In this document: piece after piece, positions 7,956 through 17,446 of the stretch | Layout: every line of letters starts with the position of its first letter | Numbering within the stretch: position 1 is the stretch's first letter | Assembly: GCA_009693435.1 (NCBI GenBank) | Contig: SHXF01000025.1 | Location: 1 to 47,536 of the forward strand | Source: Betaproteobacteria bacterium | GTDB lineage: Bacteria; Pseudomonadota; Gammaproteobacteria; Burkholderiales; SG8-39 | Direction of reading: 5' to 3' | Length of the DNA stretch: 47,536 nt | Notes under the pieces: model-generated | What the model saw: the letters and a program-made list of their open reading frames with translations, nothing else | Database searches by the model: none | Told to the model about the DNA's origin: nothing | Position numbers and translations under genes: made by a program

Positions 7956-9758
7956 ATGGTGACTGCTCCGACCTCGTCACGGGAGCTGTACCTGCGACTG
8001 CTTGGATATGTCCGGCCCTATTGGCGGGCGTTTGCCCTGGCAGTGCTCGGAATGGTCCTTACTGCGGCGACCGAGCCCCTTTTCCCCGCATTGATGAAGC
8101 CCCTGCTGGATGGCAGCTTCGTCAAACGCGACACCAGCCACCTCCATCTGATCCCCCTCGCACTCATCGGAATCTTCCTGCTGCGGGGCGTGCTCACCTA
8201 TGTTGCGTCCTATTCGCTCGCATGGGTGTCCAACAAAGTGATGGTGGACGTGCGCAACGCCATGTTCGCTCGGTTGGTGTCACTGCCGACGCGCTACTAC
8301 GACGCCCAGTCCTCTGGCGCGCTGATATCGAAGATCGCCTATGACGTGCAGGGCCTGGCAGGCGCTGCGACAAGCGTGCTGACCGTGCTGGTGCGGGATT
8401 CACTGACCGTGGTCGGGTTGCTCGCATGGCTCCTCTATCTCAACTGGAAACTGACACTGGTTACCCTGGTAATCGTGCCGGGCATCGCAATAGCTGTCAG
8501 GCTGTTTTCCAGGCGGCTGCGCAACTTGAGCCTGCAATCGATGCGGACCATGGGGGAAATCACCCACGTGATCGAGGAGTCGATTGCGTGCCACAAGGTG
8601 ATGAAGATATTCGGCGGCCGTGACTACGAGGCAGACCGTTTCAACAAGGCAAATGAGACGCTGCGCGGGTACAGCATGCGCCAGGCAATTGCCGCCGCCG
8701 CGACGGTACCCATCGTGCAGACGTTTGCCGCCATCGCGCTGGCGATCATCATCAGCATTGCGGTGGTCCAGTCGGCCTCCGAAGAATTCACCGTGGGGGG
8801 GTTCGTTTCATTCATCACGGCGATGCTGATGCTGCTCGCTCCCCTCAGGCACCTTGCCGACGTGAACGCGCCGCTGCAGCGCGGCCTGGCCTCCGCCCAG
8901 AGCGTCTTCCAGTTGCTCGATGAGGTGCCCGAAGAGGATCGGGGCACGCTGCAGTTGGGCCGCGTCAAAGGCCGCATCGAGTTCGACAAGGTGTCTCTGC
9001 TCTATCCCGGCAGCGAACGACCGGCGCTTGAAGAGGTGAGCCTGCAGATCGAGCCCGGCCAGACAGTTGCGCTGGTAGGACGTTCGGGTGGCGGCAAGAC
9101 CAGCCTGGTGAATCTCCTGCCGCGTTTCTATCAGGCGAATGGCGGACGCATCCTGTTCGATGGCATCGATATCCGCGAAGTGCGCCTGGAAAGTCTCCGC
9201 GCCAATATCGCGCTGGTCAGCCAGGACGTTTCCCTGTTCAACGACACGGTCGCGGCCAACATCGCCTACGGCACGATGAAAACGACCTCAGCCGAGGCGA
9301 TCGAGCAGGCAGCCCACGCCGCCCACGCGCTGGAGTTCATTCGCGAGATGCCGCAGGGTTTCAACACGCAGATCGGCGAGAAAGGGGTTCGCCTCTCCGG
9401 AGGCCAGCGACAGCGGCTCGCCATTGCACGGGCACTGCTCAAAGATGCGCCCGTGCTGCTGCTGGACGAGGCCACCTCGGCGCTCGATTCCGAATCGGAA
9501 CGGCACGTGCAGGCAGCGCTCGCAACGCTGATGAGAGGCCGCACTACCATAGTCATCGCGCACCGGCTGTCCACCATCGAATATGCCGATCGGATCGTCG
9601 TGCTGCAGCGCGGGCGCGTCGCCGAGACCGGTACGCATGCGGAACTCCTGGTGCGCAACGGCTTGTACGCGAGACTGCACCGTATCCAGTTCGCTTTTGA
9701 GGAGGATCCGGCGGACGAACCAGTGGGAAAACCCTCTGACGAGCCAGCGCGCGCATGA
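7956..9758 (+). CDS. msbA: MsbA-type lipid A flippase / ABC exporter
   Basis: A 600-residue half-transporter that flips lipid A-core from the inner to the outer leaflet of the inner membrane. Residues 1-300 form the six-helix ABC exporter membrane domain. The nucleotide-binding domain follows: Walker A GRSGGGKTS at 375-383, a Q-loop glutamine in LVSQD near 423, signature LSGGQRQR from 480, Walker B VLLLDE at 500-505 and the H-loop histidine at 536. A proline- and acid-rich tail closes the protein. The next gene starts in its stop codon (ATGA), and linkage to core glycosyltransferases supports MsbA over other exporters. Confidence 0.92.
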   Translation: MVTAPTSSRELYLRLLGYVRPYWRAFALAVLGMVLTAATEPLFPALMKPLLDGSFVKRDTSHLHLIPLALIGIFLLRGVLTYVASYSLAWVSNKVMVDVRNAMFARLVSLPTRYYDAQSSGALISKIAYDVQGLAGAATSVLTVLVRDSLTVVGLLAWLLYLNWKLTLVTLVIVPGIAIAVRLFSRRLRNLSLQSMRTMGEITHVIEESIACHKVMKIFGGRDYEADRFNKANETLRGYSMRQAIAAAATVPIVQTFAAIALAIIISIAVVQSASEEFTVGGFVSFITAMLMLLAPLRHLADVNAPLQRGLASAQSVFQLLDEVPEEDRGTLQLGRVKGRIEFDKVSLLYPGSERPALEEVSLQIEPGQTVALVGRSGGGKTSLVNLLPRFYQANGGRILFDGIDIREVRLESLRANIALVSQDVSLFNDTVAANIAYGTMKTTSAEAIEQAAHAAHALEFIREMPQGFNTQIGEKGVRLSGGQRQRLAIARALLKDAPVLLLDEATSALDSESERHVQAALATLMRGRTTIVIAHRLSTIEYADRIVVLQRGRVAETGTHAELLVRNGLYARLHRIQFAFEEDPADEPVGKPSDEPARA

Positions 9759-10894
9759 GGCGCCTTTCCATCGTCCATACCGAATCGTCATGCGGCTGGG
9801 GAGGTCAGGAGCTGCGGGTGATCATCGAGTCCGAGGGGCTGCTGGGGCGCGGGCATGATGTCCGCATCGTCGCGCCTCTACAGTCGAGAATTTTCGCGGA
9901 GGCGGGGCAGCGGGGCGTGCCGGTTGCGGCTTTACCCATTGCGCGCAAGTCCCTGTCTGCGCTGTTTGCGTTGCGGCGCTTCCTCGTTGGCAGCGACGCC
10001 GATGTCGTCAACACGCATAGTTCCACGGATTCCTGGCTTGCGGCCATCGCCTGCCGGCACCTGGGGGTAAAGCGCACCATCGTCCGGACACGTCATATAT
10101 CCGCGCCGATTCCGGATAATGCGGCGACGCGATGGCTGTATCGCAGCGCAACCAACCATGTGGTAACCACCGGGGAGGTGCTGCGCCAACAGGTGATCCG
10201 CGAAACCGGCCTGGCGCCAGATCGTGTGACGTCCATACCGACTGGCGTCGACCTCGGTCTTTTCACACCTGGTGATCGAATGGAGGCGCGACTTTCGCTG
10301 GGCCTCCCCGCGGGCGTCTTTCTGGTGGGCATCGTCGCCACGCTGCGAAGCTGGAAGGGACACCGGTTCCTGGTCGACGCAATTGCCGGGATCGGCGATC
10401 CTGGCGTACGCCTGGCCATTGTCGGCGACGGTCCCGGGCGGGACAATTTGCGGCAACAGGTAGACGCCCTTGGCATGGGCGCGCGCGTTCTCATGCCGGG
10501 ACAGCAGCATGACGTGGTGCCGTGGTTGCGGGCGATGGACGTATTTGCCTTGCCCTCGTATGCCAATGAGGGCGTCCCTCAGGCCATCATTCAGGCAATG
10601 GCGTGCGGTTTGCCTGTAGTTAGCACCTCTGCCGGCGCCATCGGTGAAGTTGTCGTGCCGGGGGTGACGGGCCTGATGGTGGCGCCGCAGGATGCCGCGT
10701 CGCTGCGCAATGCGATCGAGCAGTTGCGCGCCGACGACAATCTGCGCCGGCGTCTTTCCGACGCAGGGCTGCGACACGTTCGCGCGCACCACGGGCTGGA
10801 GCCGATGCTGGATCATATGGAAGCCCTGTTTCTCGGTTTGCAACAGCGATCCGAGGGCGGTGCGACCCTGGCGCGCGGAGCCGGTGGAGGATGA
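9755..10894 (+). CDS. Family 4 glycosyltransferase
   Basis: A 379-residue GT-B transferase. It begins with RRLSIVHTESSCGWGGQELR, a typical first beta-strand and glycine loop. It continues with TRHISAPIP near residue 112 and IPTGVDLGLF near 160. The donor-binding region has YANEGVPQAIIQAMACGLPVVST, containing the E-x7 pattern with the second acidic position replaced by glutamine. That substitution occurs in a subset of GT4 proteins but is worth noting. The start codon overlaps the msbA stop by 4 bases, and the next gene overlaps its own stop the same way. The sugar transferred is not identifiable. Confidence 0.8.
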   Translation: MRRLSIVHTESSCGWGGQELRVIIESEGLLGRGHDVRIVAPLQSRIFAEAGQRGVPVAALPIARKSLSALFALRRFLVGSDADVVNTHSSTDSWLAAIACRHLGVKRTIVRTRHISAPIPDNAATRWLYRSATNHVVTTGEVLRQQVIRETGLAPDRVTSIPTGVDLGLFTPGDRMEARLSLGLPAGVFLVGIVATLRSWKGHRFLVDAIAGIGDPGVRLAIVGDGPGRDNLRQQVDALGMGARVLMPGQQHDVVPWLRAMDVFALPSYANEGVPQAIIQAMACGLPVVSTSAGAIGEVVVPGVTGLMVAPQDAASLRNAIEQLRADDNLRRRLSDAGLRHVRAHHGLEPMLDHMEALFLGLQQRSEGGATLARGAGGG

Positions 10895-11991
10895 GGCAGC
10901 TCGCCACCGATGCCAAGGTGCTGATTGTCGCCGTCGCACGCATAGGCGACACGCTGCTTGCCACGCCTGTGATGCGCGCGGCACGCGCTGCCGCTCCCCG
11001 CGGCGAGCTGACCGTGTTCGCTCATCCGAACCGGGTGGAAGTCTTGCGCGGTCTGCCTTTCATCGACGAGCTTCAGGGCGTGACGAAAAATCGCGCCCGG
11101 TTGCTGGGCTGGCTGGCTGGCCGTGCATACACGATTGCCATGGTGTATGGCCGCGATGCGGCGCTGGTGCGGTTTGCACTGCGTGTCGCCGCGAAGGTGG
11201 TGGCATTCGAATCACCGGATATGCCGGAGGACCCGAGATTGACATTGCTGAAACCGGAGGACCAGACCCATGCTGTGCGGGACCGCGTCCGGCTAGCTGT
11301 CGCGGCCGGATTCAGCGTCCCGGACTTGCGCCTTGCTTACCGGGTGCTTCCCGAAGAGCGCGAGTGGGCGCGGCAATATCTGGACGCACGATGGCCGGGC
11401 CGGTCGCGCCCGCTGATTGCGCTGCAGACACAGAGTTTCCCCACCAAGTCTCACCGGGACTGGCCGATGCAGCACTTCAGCGAGCTCGCAGAACGCATTA
11501 TCGAGGACTGGCCCGAGGCCCATTTCGTCGTGCTGGGCGACGCGCAAGCGCGACGCGGCGCCGTACCGCTGGTAGATCGCCTGGGCAAACGGGTGCAGGT
11601 CGCGGCTGGGGAGACGACACTCCGGGAAAGTGCGGCGCTCATCGATGCCAGCGATATGTATGTCGGCGTCGATACCGGTCCCACGCATATAGCAGGCGCG
11701 CTCGGCGTGCCGATGGTGGCGCTGTACCACTCGAGTTATCCCGGGCGCAATCTGATGCCGCTCGAACACCCGCTATGCCGAATCATCGAGCATCCTGCCA
11801 CCGGCAACACGCGCGAAACAAGCAAGGAAAAATCTGGCAAGGAAAAGTCTGGCAAGGAAAAGTCTGGCGAGGAAATGTCTAGCAAGGAAAAGTCGGGCGA
11901 GGATATGTCTGAAATCACCGTCGATACGGTATGGGCCGCCGCCGGGGAATTGCTGGCCGCACGTCGCGACAATCGTCAGCCTCGCGCGTGA
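10891..11991 (+). CDS. Family 9 (heptosyltransferase-type) glycosyltransferase with internal peptide repeat
   Basis: A 366-residue ADP-heptose:LPS heptosyltransferase-family protein. The N-terminal half shows VLIVAVARIGDTLLATPVMRA and the C-terminal half shows LIALQTQSFPTKSHRDWP and YVGVDTGPTHIAGALGVPMVALY, the nucleotide-sugar site. Between the end of the core (HPLCRIIEHP) and the final helix (EITVDTVWAAAGELL), residues 311-340 are six 5-residue repeats of the KEKSG type. This replaces the loop that is often cysteine-rich in the family. Overlaps of 4 bases with both neighbours imply translational coupling. Which heptose or other residue it adds is unknown. Confidence 0.85.
   Translation: MRQLATDAKVLIVAVARIGDTLLATPVMRAARAAAPRGELTVFAHPNRVEVLRGLPFIDELQGVTKNRARLLGWLAGRAYTIAMVYGRDAALVRFALRVAAKVVAFESPDMPEDPRLTLLKPEDQTHAVRDRVRLAVAAGFSVPDLRLAYRVLPEEREWARQYLDARWPGRSRPLIALQTQSFPTKSHRDWPMQHFSELAERIIEDWPEAHFVVLGDAQARRGAVPLVDRLGKRVQVAAGETTLRESAALIDASDMYVGVDTGPTHIAGALGVPMVALYHSSYPGRNLMPLEHPLCRIIEHPATGNTRETSKEKSGKEKSGKEKSGEEMSSKEKSGEDMSEITVDTVWAAAGELLAARRDNRQPRA
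11821..11910 (+). repeat. Six in-frame 15-bp tandem repeats inside the GT9 gene
   Basis: Six consecutive 15-base units, consensus GGCAAGGAAAAGTCT, run without gaps from 11821 to 11910. Units 2 and 3 are identical and the others differ by one to three bases. They encode SKEKS, GKEKS, GKEKS, GEEMS, SKEKS and GEDMS. Because 15 is a multiple of three, copy number can change without breaking the frame. Confidence 0.93.
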
Positions 11992-13196
11992 ACCAGCCAG
12001 TAAATCAGCGATGGCTGCTTGCGCCCTTCGGGATATTCCTTTTCATACTGCCATTTCCGGGCACAGTGGCCTTGCGGCTGCTGTGCCTTGCCATTGCGTT
12101 CGTGGTGGCGACCTGGAACTGGCGACGCCTTTCGCCGCCTTCCATCCCGTGCAGGACCGTGCTCCTTCTCTGGGCCGCCGTGGCGCTTGCTTCGGTGCCC
12201 TGGTCGCTTGATCCGGACTACAGCCTGGGCGAATTCAAGAACGAGGTTGGCTACGCGATGATGGTGTTTGTGGCATTTTTTGCCATTACACGCGGGACAC
12301 GTGAATTGCGCTTGTTTGCCGCCGCGCTCGGCGCAGCGGCGGTGATCATCGCCATCTGGGGTGGATATACCGCCTTGCGCGCCGGCGACTGGCAACAGGG
12401 CGGCGCGCACGGGGGCAGCGGAGCCTTGAGCGCGTTCGTGGTCTCAGTGGTTCCCTTGTTCGGGCTTGCCGCGCTGGCGGCAAAGCGCCGCAGCGAAAGA
12501 ATCGGCATTGCCATCGTGCTCATTGCCTTGATGGTGATCGCCCTGGGCGGACGTCAGCGCATCATCTGGCCTGTTCTGGGGCTGCAGGCAATTGCCGGAG
12601 TCTTCCTGCTGCGGCAGGCAGGGATCGTAGCGCACTCGCCGCGCATTGCCATCGCAACGCTGGTATGCGCCGTGATCGTCGCGATTGCGGGCGTTGCGGT
12701 TACGCAAGAGTCCCGCCTTGCGGACCGTATTACCAGACCGTTCCTGGAGGACGCCCGGATCGCGCAGTGGCCCCGGATCATGAGCCGTATCGTTGAAACC
12801 CCGCTCAGCGGAAACGGATTCGGCCGGCAGACCATGCGCAAGGCGCACCCCGACCTCATTCCGCTGACGGACACCGACCTGTGGCATGCCCACAACGTGT
12901 TTCTCAATTATGGAATCAGCGCGGGTCTTCCCGGAATGGCAGTGATCGTTGCGCTGTTCGTCGCGATGGCCCTTGCACACCTGCGGGTGGCACGTGGTGC
13001 GCCGGGCAAAGGAGTGCTGCTTGGCGTTGCCGGATTTCTGTTGATCACCGGCGTGGTGGCGAGAAATCTCACCAACGATTTTTTCGTGCGCGATGGGGCA
13101 TTGCTCTTCTGGGCGCTGAACGGCGCGCTCCTCGGCGCCGGCATGCGGCGCGCGGCAGGGGTGCGTCCGGTGCGGGCAGAGGGCGCCGCCGGATGA
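11988..13196 (+). CDS. O-antigen ligase/polymerase-type membrane protein (WaaL/Wzy family)
   Basis: A polytopic inner-membrane protein of about 402 residues with roughly ten to twelve hydrophobic segments. It would join O-antigen to lipid A-core at the periplasmic face, or polymerise repeat units. The family's Wzy_C-type periplasmic loop is visible: WPRIMSRIVETPLSGNGFGR followed by HAHNVFLNYGISAGLPG, including the conserved histidine. The GTG at 11988 overlaps the preceding stop as GTGA and places the first membrane segment (LLAPFGIFLFILPF) near the N-terminus, so I prefer it to the longer frame from 11931. Its position beside msbA and core transferases favours a ligase, but sequence alone does not separate ligase from polymerase. 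Confidence 0.8.
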   Translation: MNQPVNQRWLLAPFGIFLFILPFPGTVALRLLCLAIAFVVATWNWRRLSPPSIPCRTVLLLWAAVALASVPWSLDPDYSLGEFKNEVGYAMMVFVAFFAITRGTRELRLFAAALGAAAVIIAIWGGYTALRAGDWQQGGAHGGSGALSAFVVSVVPLFGLAALAAKRRSERIGIAIVLIALMVIALGGRQRIIWPVLGLQAIAGVFLLRQAGIVAHSPRIAIATLVCAVIVAIAGVAVTQESRLADRITRPFLEDARIAQWPRIMSRIVETPLSGNGFGRQTMRKAHPDLIPLTDTDLWHAHNVFLNYGISAGLPGMAVIVALFVAMALAHLRVARGAPGKGVLLGVAGFLLITGVVARNLTNDFFVRDGALLFWALNGALLGAGMRRAAGVRPVRAEGAAG

Positions 13197-14299
13197 AAAT
13201 ACTTTTCTACAACGTGACCGCCGCGAGCTTGCACGGCGGCCTGGAAACCTACTGCTGGGAAGCCGGGCGCGCGCTGGCGCGCCGCGGCCATCAGGTGGTG
13301 GTCTGCGCCGGCGCCGCCGGACCGGCATGGCACGACGAGGTGCAACTGGTGCAGTTTCCCTATCGGCCGGAAAAGGACTGGCCCGATCTGGGCACGCGTT
13401 TTCGCCGGCTCATGGAGCGTCTTTCGTTCGCGCGCCATTCGCTGGGCCATGTTGTGCAAGGCGGCTACGACGCGGTAGTGGTGAACAAGCCCTTCGATTT
13501 TCCGATTCTCTGGCGCGCGCGCAAGCAAGGTTTTGCCGGGCGGACGGTGTTTCGTTCCGGTGGCACTGATTTTTTCGCCGGGGACCGATGGTTCGACTCG
13601 GCGATTGATCGGTGGGCGTCTTCCAGCCGCTACAACGCCGCCCAGGTCGAGGCGCGCTATGGGCACAAGGTCACTGTCATTCACAACGGCGTGGACGCCG
13701 GGCGCTTCCTGGCTCGCGCCGGGGATGCCGGCTGGCGCCAGGCGATCGGCCTGCCCGCAGATGCATTTGTGTTGATGAGCGTGGGCCGGCTGGTCGGACT
13801 GAAAGGGCTGCGTGTGATAGTCGAAGCATTGCCGGGACTGGCACCGCATATCTGTTTCGTTATCGTGGGCGAAGGTCCGGAGCGGTCTGTCTTGGAAGGA
13901 CTGGCGGCGGATCGCGGCGTGGCTTCACGCGTGCACTTTGCGGGGCGCGTCCTGCACGCCGCATTGCCAGGGGTGCTTGCGCGGGCCGATCTGTTCCTTC
14001 AACCGACCATAGGCGAAGAAGCGTTCGGCATCAGTGTCGTCGAAGCGATGGCGTGCGCGGTTCCGGTGCTGGCGTCGGTGAGCGGGGGCTTGCCCGAGAT
14101 CGTTGCCGACGGTGTGACCGGGCGATTGCTGCTGCGCGGCAACACGGCCGCATGGCAGGGCGCGATCGCGGCTGCAGAAGCGGACCGGCCCGCACTCGCG
14201 CGCTGGGGCGCGGCCGGGCGCGCCCGTGTGGAGGCGGAGTTCACCTGGGCCGCCAATGCTGCGAAGCTGGAAGCGTTGATTGCAGGGAGGAACTGCTGA
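13193..14299 (+). CDS. Family 4 glycosyltransferase
   Basis: A 368-residue GT-B transferase beginning KILFYNVTAASLHGGLETYCWEAG, with the HGG loop typical of the family. It has HNGVDAGRF near residue 163, SVGRLVGLKGL near 192 and a complete E-x7-E motif in GEEAFGISVVEAMACAVP. The ATG at 13193 overlaps the ligase stop (ATGA). Its own stop shares one base with the asparagine-synthase start (TGATG). Substrate unknown. Confidence 0.8.
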   Translation: MKILFYNVTAASLHGGLETYCWEAGRALARRGHQVVVCAGAAGPAWHDEVQLVQFPYRPEKDWPDLGTRFRRLMERLSFARHSLGHVVQGGYDAVVVNKPFDFPILWRARKQGFAGRTVFRSGGTDFFAGDRWFDSAIDRWASSSRYNAAQVEARYGHKVTVIHNGVDAGRFLARAGDAGWRQAIGLPADAFVLMSVGRLVGLKGLRVIVEALPGLAPHICFVIVGEGPERSVLEGLAADRGVASRVHFAGRVLHAALPGVLARADLFLQPTIGEEAFGISVVEAMACAVPVLASVSGGLPEIVADGVTGRLLLRGNTAAWQGAIAAAEADRPALARWGAAGRARVEAEFTWAANAAKLEALIAGRNC

Positions 14300-16194
14300 T
14301 GTGCGGCATCACGGGATTTGCCGCGACCGCAGGCGCAGCACCGTCCGACCTGCAATCGGCGGTCGACCGCCTGCGTCATCGCGGACCGGACGACAGAGGC
14401 GTATGGGCTGACGACACGGCACAACTGGGATTTGCGCGGCTCGCCATCATCGACCTCTCGGCCAATGGATTCCAGCCGATGCACAGCCCCGACGGACGCT
14501 ATGTGATCGTCTTCAACGGCGAGATCTACAACTTCCCGGCATTGCGGGAAGACCTGGAGCGTGCGGGTGAATCGTTCCGCGGTCATTCCGACACGGAAGT
14601 GCTGCTGCGCCTGTTCATGCGCGAGGGCCTTGAACGATGTCTGGCGCGGTTGCGCGGCATGTTTGCGTTCGCCGTGTGGGACCGGCACGAGAAACGGCTT
14701 TCGCTCGCCCGCGATCGCCTGGGCGTGAAGCCGCTCGTCTATGCCCAGACTTCGTCGGGCGTGCTGTTCGCCTCCGAGATACAGGCATTGCTCGCGCTGG
14801 ATCCGAGCTTGTCGCGCGAGCCGGACGTAGAGGCGATCGATCATTACCTGACCTTCCAGTACATCCCCTCGCCGATGAGCGGCTTCCGGGCGATTCGCAA
14901 GTTGCCGCCGGCGCACGCGATGACCGTCAGGAACGGACAGGTGGAACGTATCTTCCGCTACTGGGACATCGATCTCGAGCGGCGCAGCACCCTGTCATTC
15001 GGCGAGGCCTGCGAAGCCATTCGGGAACAGATGCTGGAAGCCACCAAACTGCGACTGGTGTCCGACGTGCCGCTGGGGGCATTTCTCTCTGGCGGCATCG
15101 ATTCGAGCATCACGGTTGCGGCGATGGCGCGGCTGGGCGCATCGCCACTCAGGACCTATTCCATCGGTTTTGATGACGAGCAATTCAATGAGCTGCCGTA
15201 TGCCCGCGAAGTGGCGCGCCATCTTGGCACCGACCACCAGGAAATGTTGGTGCACGCGGATGCGGTCGAGGTCATGCCGCGCATGATCGACCATCTGGGC
15301 GAGCCGATGGCCGACAGTTCGATGGTGCCCACTTATTATGTTTCCCGGTTTGCCCGCAACGGTGTAACCGTGGCGCTGACCGGTGATGGCGGAGATGAAG
15401 TGTTCGGGGGCTACAGGCGCTTCTACCAGATGCGGCGCATGGACTGGCTTGCGCGTCATGGACTGGTGCCGGCGTGGCGGGCTTTGCGCCGGTTCACCGT
15501 TGCGCTGGAAGATCGCGCACGACCCGGGAAACAGGCACGCCGTTTTCCCGCGACGCGCGCTGACCAGATGCTGGCCTTCGAGGGCATCGAACGCTACAAG
15601 CATCTGCTGGCGTTTTTCACCGATGCGGACAAGGCGGGGTTGATTACCCCCGAATTCGCGGCGCGCAGCGCCGCTTCCCGGCCAGGGGAGTATCTCGCCC
15701 GGCATTTCGACAGGCCGGGGGCGGACGCGCTCAATCGCTATCTGTACCTGGATCTGACGACGTACCTGCCGGAGGACATTCTGTTCAAGGTCGATGTTGC
15801 GAGCATGGCGGCGTCGCTGGAATGCCGTTCGCCGTTTCTCGACCACAAGTTGATCGAATTCGCGGCGAGTCTGCCCGGCAGCTACAAGTTATCGCGTGGC
15901 GGGCGGCACAAACACCTGCTGAAGGAGGCGTTCCGCGATTGGTTGCCCCCAGGCTTCATGGATCGTCCCAAGAAGGGCTTTTCGGTGCCGCTGGCACGCT
16001 GGCTGCGCGAAGACCTGGCCGAAATGTTGCGCGAGACCCTTGTCACCCGACGCGTGCTTGCGCCCTGGTTTCGCCAGGAGGCGGTGACCGCGCAGGTGGA
16101 GGACCATCTGGCCGGGCGAGCAGGCAATGCGATGCGCCTGTGGTCCTTGTTCGTGCTGGCGCTCTGGGTCGAACGTTATCGCGTGCCGCTATGA
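14299..16194 (+). CDS. Asparagine synthase-type glutamine amidotransferase
   Basis: A 631-residue AsnB-family enzyme. The glutaminase half starts with the catalytic cysteine at position 2 (MCGITGF) and has RHRGPDD at 26-32, FNGEIYN at 72-78 and GHSDTE at 95-100. The synthetase half has the ATP-pyrophosphatase loop SGGIDSS at 264-270 and GDGGDEVFGGY near residue 363. All expected catalytic elements are present, so it should be active. A strong ribosome site (GGGAGG) precedes the ATG. Within a glycan operon such proteins usually amidate a sugar carboxylate, such as a uronic acid, rather than make asparagine; that is an inference from context. Confidence 0.9.
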   Translation: MCGITGFAATAGAAPSDLQSAVDRLRHRGPDDRGVWADDTAQLGFARLAIIDLSANGFQPMHSPDGRYVIVFNGEIYNFPALREDLERAGESFRGHSDTEVLLRLFMREGLERCLARLRGMFAFAVWDRHEKRLSLARDRLGVKPLVYAQTSSGVLFASEIQALLALDPSLSREPDVEAIDHYLTFQYIPSPMSGFRAIRKLPPAHAMTVRNGQVERIFRYWDIDLERRSTLSFGEACEAIREQMLEATKLRLVSDVPLGAFLSGGIDSSITVAAMARLGASPLRTYSIGFDDEQFNELPYAREVARHLGTDHQEMLVHADAVEVMPRMIDHLGEPMADSSMVPTYYVSRFARNGVTVALTGDGGDEVFGGYRRFYQMRRMDWLARHGLVPAWRALRRFTVALEDRARPGKQARRFPATRADQMLAFEGIERYKHLLAFFTDADKAGLITPEFAARSAASRPGEYLARHFDRPGADALNRYLYLDLTTYLPEDILFKVDVASMAASLECRSPFLDHKLIEFAASLPGSYKLSRGGRHKHLLKEAFRDWLPPGFMDRPKKGFSVPLARWLREDLAEMLRETLVTRRVLAPWFRQEAVTAQVEDHLAGRAGNAMRLWSLFVLALWVERYRVPL

Positions 16195-16237
16195 CCAGGC
16201 ACGACAACAGCGGAATCAACCGGGTCTGCCGCACTCT

Positions 16238-17446
16238 ATGAAACTGTCCATCGTGGCTCCCGGCATTTGGGGTACGGTGCATCTGGATCTTGCACGCAGC
16301 CTGGTGCGTCTGGGGCATCGGGTGGCGGTCTATACCGAAGCTGGCCGGGCTGCCAGCGGCTGGCGTTTCACGAGACTGGCAGAAGCGGGCGTAGAGTTCT
16401 GGGTGATAAGCGACACGCGCCGCGCCGCGCCGGTCTGGTTGTTTGATCGGCTCGGCAAGCCGTGGCTGGGCCGGCGTTTCTTCACCTCACTTCTGGCCGT
16501 GCGGCGTTTTCTCAAAGCCCAGGACGATTGCGACATCGCTTTGGTGGAAGGTGACTGGATTGGCTTGTTCGTGGCGCTCGCGAGCCGCGGCTTGCCGCTG
16601 CGCTGGGTGGTGGGCATACATGACACGCTTTATCTGCGCATTCCCGTCAATTATCCGGGCCGTCCGCACAGTCGCTGGCGCGAGTGGGCGAAGCGCTGGG
16701 TACTGGATCAGGCCAGCTCTGTGCGCGCAAACTCGTTCGTGACGCGAGATGCGCTGGTGCAAGGGGGGTGCGATCCGGCCAAGATATTCGTGCTGCCGTT
16801 GCATCGCCCCGCGTGGATGGTGATTCCTGAGGGCGACCTGGAGGATTATCGGCGCATGGCGCGCGAGGAGGTCCGCCCGCGCTGGTCCATTCCCCCCGGC
16901 GTGCCCCTCGCCATCGTGATGTGCCGGCTGGATACGGCCAAGGGGCTTGAGCTGGCGGTGGACACCGTGGCTGAGGGTCCTGCCGATTGCTGGTTGCTGA
17001 TTTGCGGCGGTGACAGGCGTATTCCCGGAATGGGCAGCTATCGAGCGGCGCTGGAAGAGCGCGCGACGCAGCTTGGCATTGCAGAGCGGGTCGTCTTCGC
17101 TGGTGCGATAGACAAGCTGCTGGTGGCGCGCCATCTCGCGGCGGCGGACCTGCATCTCGCACCGTCGGTGATCGACACCTACAACTATTCGGTCCTGGAA
17201 GCGACATTCGTCGGCACACCGTCGCTCATGTCGGATAGGGTGGGTGCCGGCCCGTGGGTGGTCGAAGCGGGAGGCGGCGAGATCGTTGCAACACGCAGTC
17301 CGCAGACCTGGGGAGGGCGGCTGGCGGCGTGGCTGGCGCAGCCGCCGGACAGACAGGCCCGTCGCGCGGCTGCGGACACGCTGGGAGCAAACACGCATCC
17401 GGATCGCATTGCAAGCCAGTTGCTGGCGGTACTGCAGGCGCGATGA
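16238..17446 (+). CDS. Family 4 glycosyltransferase
   Basis: A 402-residue GT-B transferase starting KLSIVAPGIWGTVHLDLARSL. It carries a long central segment with WVVGIHDTLYLRIP and a donor-site region IDTYNYSVLEATFVGTP. The first glutamate of the usual E-x7-E motif is an aspartate here. The gap to the amidotransferase gene is 43 bases, the largest within this operon after msbA, and the next gene overlaps its stop by 4 bases. The reading frame extends upstream to 16127 but the conserved N-terminus begins at 16238. Substrate not identifiable. Confidence 0.78.
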   Translation: MKLSIVAPGIWGTVHLDLARSLVRLGHRVAVYTEAGRAASGWRFTRLAEAGVEFWVISDTRRAAPVWLFDRLGKPWLGRRFFTSLLAVRRFLKAQDDCDIALVEGDWIGLFVALASRGLPLRWVVGIHDTLYLRIPVNYPGRPHSRWREWAKRWVLDQASSVRANSFVTRDALVQGGCDPAKIFVLPLHRPAWMVIPEGDLEDYRRMAREEVRPRWSIPPGVPLAIVMCRLDTAKGLELAVDTVAEGPADCWLLICGGDRRIPGMGSYRAALEERATQLGIAERVVFAGAIDKLLVARHLAAADLHLAPSVIDTYNYSVLEATFVGTPSLMSDRVGAGPWVVEAGGGEIVATRSPQTWGGRLAAWLAQPPDRQARRAAADTLGANTHPDRIASQLLAVLQAR

